The notes beneath the pieces are model-generated. The model had not been told where the DNA came from, made no database searches, and saw only the letters and a program-made list of their open reading frames with translations. Shown piece by piece: positions 50,801 to 55,165 of a stretch of 55,165 nucleotides of DNA (positions are counted from its first letter, which is position 1; every line of letters begins with the position of its first letter). The position numbers and the translations under genes were made by a program. This stretch comes from DATEJJ01 sp039649115 (GTDB taxonomy: Bacteria; Actinomycetota; Actinomycetes; Mycobacteriales; Micromonosporaceae): the NCBI GenBank assembly GCA_039649115.1, contig JBBWZQ010000177.1:1-55165 (forward strand), in the 5' to 3' direction.

Positions 50801-51064
50801 GTGACCAACTGGCAGTACGCGCGGCTCGAGTACCGGGGCACGGGCAGCTTCGGCGGCGACCGGTACCAGGACTGGGAGGCGATCTTCCACCACCCGGACG
50901 GCGTACTGCGGTGGGGCACCGACGAGCAGTTCAACGACGTGCGCCACCTCAACCGGGCAGGCGCCGCGGGCTGGCAGGCATACGACCGCCACGCGATCGT
51001 GATCGGCCAGCCGCAGCGCCTGCAGGCGGTGACCTACTCCTTCCGGCGGAAGGTGGCGGAGTGA
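50801..51064 (+). CDS. Small hypothetical protein
   Basis: An 87-residue protein of unknown function, soluble, with no signal peptide. It opens NWQYARLEYRGTG and has paired tryptophans (DWEAIFHHPDG, GAAGWQAYDR), reminiscent of small DUF-type proteins in which the GW-Y segments repeat. GTG 50801 follows AGGATGGA. It lies between divergent beta-mannosidase and convergent beta-propeller genes and has no obvious partner. Confidence 0.65.
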   Translation: MTNWQYARLEYRGTGSFGGDRYQDWEAIFHHPDGVLRWGTDEQFNDVRHLNRAGAAGWQAYDRHAIVIGQPQRLQAVTYSFRRKVAE

Positions 51065-51076
51065 CGCGCCACCGTG

Positions 51077-52453
51077 TCAGGCACCGGTGACGGCGACGAC
51101 GCCGGACAGGGTGCCGACGTACGCGCGTCCACCGGCCAGCGTCGGCGAGGCGAAGTGCGGTGCGGTACCGACAGAGATCTGCTGCCGTACCGCCCCGCTC
51201 GCCGGGTCCAGCGCGTACAGCGTCCCGGCCGAGTAGTCCACCACCCAGACCGCGGATCCGCCCACCACGGGTGAGCCCTGTGCCCCGCTCGGGCCGCGCC
51301 ACCGCACCTGGATCTGTCCGGCGCCGTCCACCCGCACGGCCCGCGGGCCGTCGCTGCACGGCACGTACACCGTGTCGGCGTCCACGGCGGCACCGCCGAA
51401 CGCCCGGCAGACGCTCGCCTGCGCCACCTCGCCACCGATGTTGCCCAGGTTGCCGGCGCGCAGCGTGTACCCGGTGCCGCGCTTGCCGTCGGAGTAGACG
51501 AACGAGCCGACCAGAGCCGGAGTCATCGAACCGAGGTCCAGGTCGGCGGCGTTGTCGGCGGCCCAGGTGGACGGCGCGAACCAGTCGGCCCGCTGGAGCC
51601 CGGGCGTCAGCGCGATGACCGAGTCGCTGCCGTCGTACGCACCGGACGTGGACTCGCCGTTGCCCACGGCGTACAGCAGATTGCCCCCCGACACCGTGGC
51701 GCCGCCGGTCGCCCAGATGCCGCCCTCGCGGGTCGTCGGCACCGCGTAGCTGATCGGGTTCGCCGCGCCGGTCGTGGGCAGTGCCACGACCGAGCCGATG
51801 TAGTTGCCGCAGTCGCCGAGCAGCCCGCCGTAGGCGATGTAGACCATGCCACCGACCAGGTTCAGCGCGGCCCGCTGCTGGTGTGCCACCCGGTCACCCC
51901 GGGGCGGCTCGGCCGGCCGCTGCTCGCGTACCTGCCCGCTCGTCGCGTCGATGCTGACCAGCACGTGCTCCGGGCCGGTCCGCTCGGCGAGGGCGAACAG
52001 CAGGTTGGTGTCCGGGTCGTACACCATCGTGCTGGTGATGCCCAGCGGATCGATGTTGCCGCACGGCAACGCGGACCGCGGCACCGGCGTACCCACGTGC
52101 GCCGACCAGGCCACCGCGCCGGTGGCGGCGTCCAGCGCGTACACGGTGTCGTTCTCGGTGGCGGCGAACACCCGGTCGCCGACGGCCAGCGGCTGGCCGT
52201 AGACCGCGCCGTCCAGGGTCGCCGACCAGGCGCGGGCCAGCGTGCCCAGCGGCGCCAGGCCGGGCGCCACGCCGGTGCGGGCGTTGTCGTGGTGGTACGT
52301 GGTCCAGTCGCCGGGCGCGACCGGGGCCGCCGGGCGCGCCGCCCGCCCCGGCGTGTCCGACGCGGCGGCGTGGGCGGCGACCAGCGCCGCCGCGGCCAAC
52401 ACCGCGCCGGCCAGCACCGGGCCGGCGAGGACCGGACGAAGCAGTCTCCTCAC
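51077..52453 (-). CDS. Secreted PQQ-type beta-propeller protein
   Basis: About 458 residues with a signal peptide (VRRLLRPVLAGPVLAGAVLAAAALV) and an outer-membrane-assembly/PQQ-like propeller with repeated blades such as VYALDAATGAVAWSA, LYALDPASGAVRQQIS and VYVPCSDGPRAVRV. It opens with WTTYHHDNARTG, usual in secreted propeller proteins. Four cysteines occur in the middle blades. No PQQ-dehydrogenase catalytic triad was recognised, so binding or scaffold function is likely. The start is uncertain: GTG 52453 and GTG 52468 lie in a 15-bp tandem duplication; 52453 has GAGGAG upstream. Confidence 0.85.
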   Translation of the reverse strand: MRRLLRPVLAGPVLAGAVLAAAALVAAHAAASDTPGRAARPAAPVAPGDWTTYHHDNARTGVAPGLAPLGTLARAWSATLDGAVYGQPLAVGDRVFAATENDTVYALDAATGAVAWSAHVGTPVPRSALPCGNIDPLGITSTMVYDPDTNLLFALAERTGPEHVLVSIDATSGQVREQRPAEPPRGDRVAHQQRAALNLVGGMVYIAYGGLLGDCGNYIGSVVALPTTGAANPISYAVPTTREGGIWATGGATVSGGNLLYAVGNGESTSGAYDGSDSVIALTPGLQRADWFAPSTWAADNAADLDLGSMTPALVGSFVYSDGKRGTGYTLRAGNLGNIGGEVAQASVCRAFGGAAVDADTVYVPCSDGPRAVRVDGAGQIQVRWRGPSGAQGSPVVGGSAVWVVDYSAGTLYALDPASGAVRQQISVGTAPHFASPTLAGGRAYVGTLSGVVAVTGA

Positions 52454-52468
52454 GGACAGTCTCCTCAC
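52442..52468. repeat. 15-bp tandem duplication covering start codon and ribosome site
   Basis: CAGTCTCCTCAC occurs at 52442-52453 and 52457-52468 (plus strand). In the minus-strand gene each copy supplies GTG followed by AGGAG, so the first copy supplies the Shine-Dalgarno of the second start. Confidence 0.7.
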
Positions 52469-52575
52469 GTTCGCATGAACATGACATTCATCTGTTTCCA
52501 TTGGTATCGCCACTAAACGCGCGGCCCGTCAACGGACCGAAACGCAGGTGAAACACAGAACCGGACCATGAAAAG

Positions 52576-54408
52576 ATGTCGAACTACTCCGCCGGCACGC
52601 CCCGCCGCGCCGGTGCGCCGCCCACCGGCTATCTCCCCATCGAGGAGCACGGCATCGTGGGCGACCTGCGCACCGTGGCGCTGGTCGGCACCGACGGCAC
52701 GGTCGACTGGTACTGCCCGTCCCGGTTCGACGGCCCGTCGCTGTTCGGCTCGCTGCTGGACGCGCGCAAGGGTGGCTACTTCTCGCTGTTCTGCCGCAGC
52801 AACGCCCGCCCCAAGCAGCTGTACCTGCCGGACACGAACATCCTGATGACCCGGTTCCTCGGCGCGGACGCGGTCGGCGAGGTCATCGACTTCATGGTGC
52901 CCGAGACGAGCGGCAGCGCGCGGGCCCGCGACCTGCTCGTCCGCCAGGCGCGTGCGGTGCGCGGCCGGGCCACCTTCGAGCTGGCCTGCCACCCCGCGTT
53001 CGACTACGGCCGGGCCGAGCACACGGTGGAGCTGGTGGCCGGCGTCGGCGCGGTGTTCACGTCGTCGCTCGGCCGGTGCGTGCTGCGCACCAGCGTGCCG
53101 GTGAAGATCGAGGAGACCGGGGTGGCCGCGACCTTCACGCTCGACGAGGGCGAGACCGTCGACATCGAGCTGGAGTGGAACGGCGAGGTGCGGCCGCTGC
53201 GGGCCGGGGAGACCGACGAGCTGTTCACCCGTACCTCGGACTTCTGGCAGCGCTGGGTGAGCCAGTCCCGGTACCGGGGCCGGTGGCGGGAGACCGTGCA
53301 GCGCTCGGCGCTGGCGCTCAAGCTGCTGGTGTACCACCCGACCGGTGCGCTGGTCGCGGCGCCGACCACCTCGCTGCCGGAGGAGCTGGGCGGCGGGCGC
53401 AACTGGGACTACCGGTACAGCTGGCTGCGCGACGCGGCGTTCACCGTGTACGGGCTCATGACGCTCGGCTTCCTGGAGGAGGCCGCGTCCTTCATGGAGT
53501 GGGTGCAGCGGCGGTGCGAGTCGGCCACGCTGGACCGCGACCTCATGATCATGTACGCGGTGGACGGCAGCGAGCACATCCCCGAGACCGTCCTGGACCA
53601 CCTGGAGGGCTACCGCGGCTCGCGGCCGGTGCGCATCGGCAACAACGCCGTGGGGCAGCGTCAGATCGACGTGTACGGCGAGCTGATGGACTCGGTCTAC
53701 CTGTACAACCGCGAGGTGCCGATCTCCTACGACCTCTGGGTCGGGCTGTCCAAGCGGCTGGACTGGCTGGCCAAGCACTGGCAGGAGCCGGACGAGGGGG
53801 TCTGGGAGATCCGCGGGCCACGCCAGCGCTTCACCTACTCCGCGCTGATGACCTGGGTCGCGTACGAGCGGGCCGGGCGGCTGGCCCGCGACCGGGGCCT
53901 GCCGGCACCGGTCGAGCGGTGGCGCAAGCTGGCCGCCGCGGCGCACCGGTTCGTGCAGGACTCCTGCTGGGACCCGGAGCTCAAGACCTACGTGATGTAC
54001 CCGGGCAGCCGGCTGCTGGACGCGTCGGTGCTGGTGATGCCGCTGGTGAAGTTCGCCGGGCCGACCGACCCGCGGTTCCTGTCCACATTGGACCGGATCA
54101 GCGCCGAGCTGACCTCGGACAGCCTGGTCCACCGGTACGCCATCACCGGGCACGACGGGCTGGCCGGCGGCGAGGGTACCTTCAACCTCTGCTCGTTCTG
54201 GTATGTCGAGGCGCTGACCCGGGCCGGGCGGGTCAAGGACGCCCGGACCATCTTCGAGAAGATGCTCACCTACGCCAACCACCTCGGCCTGTACGCGGAG
54301 CAGATCGGCAGTTCGGGCGAGGCGCTGGGCAACTTCCCGCAGGCGTTCACCCACCTGGCGCTGATCAGCGCCGCGGTGCACCTGGACAGCGCGCTGGACC
54401 GCCGCTGA
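52576..54408 (+). CDS. Glycoside hydrolase family 15 enzyme (glucoamylase/trehalase-like)
   Basis: This 610-residue cytosolic hydrolase has an N-terminal trehalase-like domain (GYLPIEEHGIVGDLRTVALVGTDG, split here as seen) and an (alpha/alpha)6 barrel with GGGRNWDYRYSWLRDAAFT and EQIGSSGEALGNFPQAFTHLALI, the GH15 catalytic-acid and base regions. Actinobacterial members often act on trehalose or short alpha-glucans. ATG 52576 has only weak AAAAG upstream. Its stop overlaps the phosphofructokinase start (TGATG), which suggests that sugar released feeds directly into glycolysis. Confidence 0.9.
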   Translation: MSNYSAGTPRRAGAPPTGYLPIEEHGIVGDLRTVALVGTDGTVDWYCPSRFDGPSLFGSLLDARKGGYFSLFCRSNARPKQLYLPDTNILMTRFLGADAVGEVIDFMVPETSGSARARDLLVRQARAVRGRATFELACHPAFDYGRAEHTVELVAGVGAVFTSSLGRCVLRTSVPVKIEETGVAATFTLDEGETVDIELEWNGEVRPLRAGETDELFTRTSDFWQRWVSQSRYRGRWRETVQRSALALKLLVYHPTGALVAAPTTSLPEELGGGRNWDYRYSWLRDAAFTVYGLMTLGFLEEAASFMEWVQRRCESATLDRDLMIMYAVDGSEHIPETVLDHLEGYRGSRPVRIGNNAVGQRQIDVYGELMDSVYLYNREVPISYDLWVGLSKRLDWLAKHWQEPDEGVWEIRGPRQRFTYSALMTWVAYERAGRLARDRGLPAPVERWRKLAAAAHRFVQDSCWDPELKTYVMYPGSRLLDASVLVMPLVKFAGPTDPRFLSTLDRISAELTSDSLVHRYAITGHDGLAGGEGTFNLCSFWYVEALTRAGRVKDARTIFEKMLTYANHLGLYAEQIGSSGEALGNFPQAFTHLALISAAVHLDSALDRR

Positions 54409-55165
54409 TGGGCTCGCCCGACTTGGCGGTGACGGCGCTGGGTCCGTGCCGGATCTCCTCGCCGCTGCCGACGCTGCCCCGCCACCAGGGCACCACCCAG
54501 CACTACGTGGACGAGTCGGACCGGGTGCTGCTCGACGACACCGTCGCCATGGTCTCCGCGCGCGGCGTACCCCTCGACGAACTTCCCGGCTTCGAACCCG
54601 GCGGGCCGCGCCGGAAGATCTTCTTCGATCCGTCCAAGACCCGGGTCGGCATCGTCACCTGCGGCGGCCTGTGCCCTGGCCTCAACGACGTCATCCGGGC
54701 GCTGGTGCTGGAGCTGACGTCGCACTACGGCGTGCACCGCATCGTCGGCTTCCGCAACGGGTACCAGGGGCTCATCGCCCGCTACGGCCGCCCGGTGCTG
54801 GACCTGACGCCGGACAGTGTCAGCGGCATCAACGAGTACGGCGGAACCGTGCTCGGCACCTCGCGCGGCAACCAGGACCCCGACGAGATCGTCGACTGCC
54901 TGGAGCAGTTGAGCGTCAACATCCTGTTCGTCATCGGCGGCGACGGGTCGATGCGCGGCGCGCTGAAGATCGCGGAGGTGGTCGCCGAGCGGGGCCGCCC
55001 GATCGCGGTGGTGGGCGTGCCGAAGACGATCGACAACGACATCCCGTACATCGAGCGCAGCTTCGGCTTCCAGACCGCGTTCGCCAAGGCGACCGAGGCG
55101 ATCCGCGCCGCGCACGTGGAGGCGACCGCCTTCCCCAACGGCATCGGCCTGGTGCAGCTGATGGG
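54408..55165 (+). CDS. pfkA: 6-Phosphofructokinase (N-terminal part; runs off the window)
   Basis: The 252 visible codons show a group III/TP0108-type phosphofructokinase with an N-terminal extension, then KTRVGIVTCGGLCPGLNDVIRA, FRNGYQGL, IGGDGS and PKTIDNDIPY. The GGDGS glycine favours ATP over pyrophosphate as phosphoryl donor, although PKTIDND is shared with PPi enzymes. ATG 54408 overlaps the GH15 stop. The C-terminal half lies outside the window. Confidence 0.9.
   Translation, partial: MGSPDLAVTALGPCRISSPLPTLPRHQGTTQHYVDESDRVLLDDTVAMVSARGVPLDELPGFEPGGPRRKIFFDPSKTRVGIVTCGGLCPGLNDVIRALVLELTSHYGVHRIVGFRNGYQGLIARYGRPVLDLTPDSVSGINEYGGTVLGTSRGNQDPDEIVDCLEQLSVNILFVIGGDGSMRGALKIAEVVAERGRPIAVVGVPKTIDNDIPYIERSFGFQTAFAKATEAIRAAHVEATAFPNGIGLVQLM

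Noticed and set aside
1..55165. tRNA, rRNA, insertion sequences, integrase or phage genes
   Set aside because: None recognised on either strand by inspection; cloverleaf search by a program was not possible here.

Overview
The window is about 55 kb of very GC-rich DNA with many GTG starts, four-base ATGA/GTGA gene overlaps and Tat/lipoprotein export signals. This fits an actinomycete chromosome. A Micromonosporaceae-like host is possible, but there is no rRNA or other taxonomic marker here to prove it. I saw no tRNA or rRNA gene, CRISPR array, insertion sequence or phage gene. No gene-free stretch exceeds about 300 bp.

Layout. (1) 33-2665 (+): two cytochrome P450 genes flank a 32-codon gene whose peptide ends in an aromatic run (FWYLYHHI). 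A strong Shine-Dalgarno precedes the small gene and a 13-bp stem-loop follows it. I read this as a P450-crosslinked RiPP locus related in logic to tryptorubin, cittilin and biarylitide pathways, and as the most novel system in the window. (2) 2636-13150 (-): a ten-gene myo-inositol uptake and catabolism operon (iolC, aldolase, iolB, iolD, sugar ABC importer, iolE, two Gfo/Idh/MocA dehydrogenases), with a divergent GntR/UTRA regulator. (3) 14082-16006: a VC0807-type membrane protein, a PaaX-like regulator and a small unknown. (4) 15930-20566 (-): a complete branched-chain amino acid/amide-type ABC importer, with a divergent AraC-type regulator. (5) 21619-27460 (-): a lipoprotein, a MacA-like adaptor, a MacB-like ATPase and permease, and a NarX/NarL-type two-component pair, in one tightly overlapped operon. 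(6) 27559-41798 (-): an orphan OmpR-type regulator, a 1,637-residue beta-helix wall/secreted protein, three cupredoxin/multicopper-oxidase-like proteins with complementary copper motifs, a small anchored protein, a CopC-CopD fusion with a repeat tail, and a subtilase. Three CTGTCAT repeats at 11-bp spacing lie in front of the beta-helix gene. (7) 42007-44507 (+): an SDR dehydrogenase, a benzoylformate-decarboxylase-like ThDP enzyme and a stub of an alpha/beta hydrolase. (8) 44536-48163 (-): a truncated alanyl-tRNA synthetase paralogue and a membrane GTPase with a partner protein. (9) 48231-55165: beta-mannosidase, a small unknown, a PQQ-type beta-propeller protein, a GH15 enzyme and the start of a phosphofructokinase.

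How the parts work together. The iol genes form one transport-plus-catabolism unit; no methylmalonate-semialdehyde dehydrogenase (iolA) is present, so the last step must be encoded elsewhere. The copper block looks like a single envelope redox unit under a local response regulator. The remaining blocks are self-contained operons. Function calls rest on motifs visible in the translations; no database search was run.
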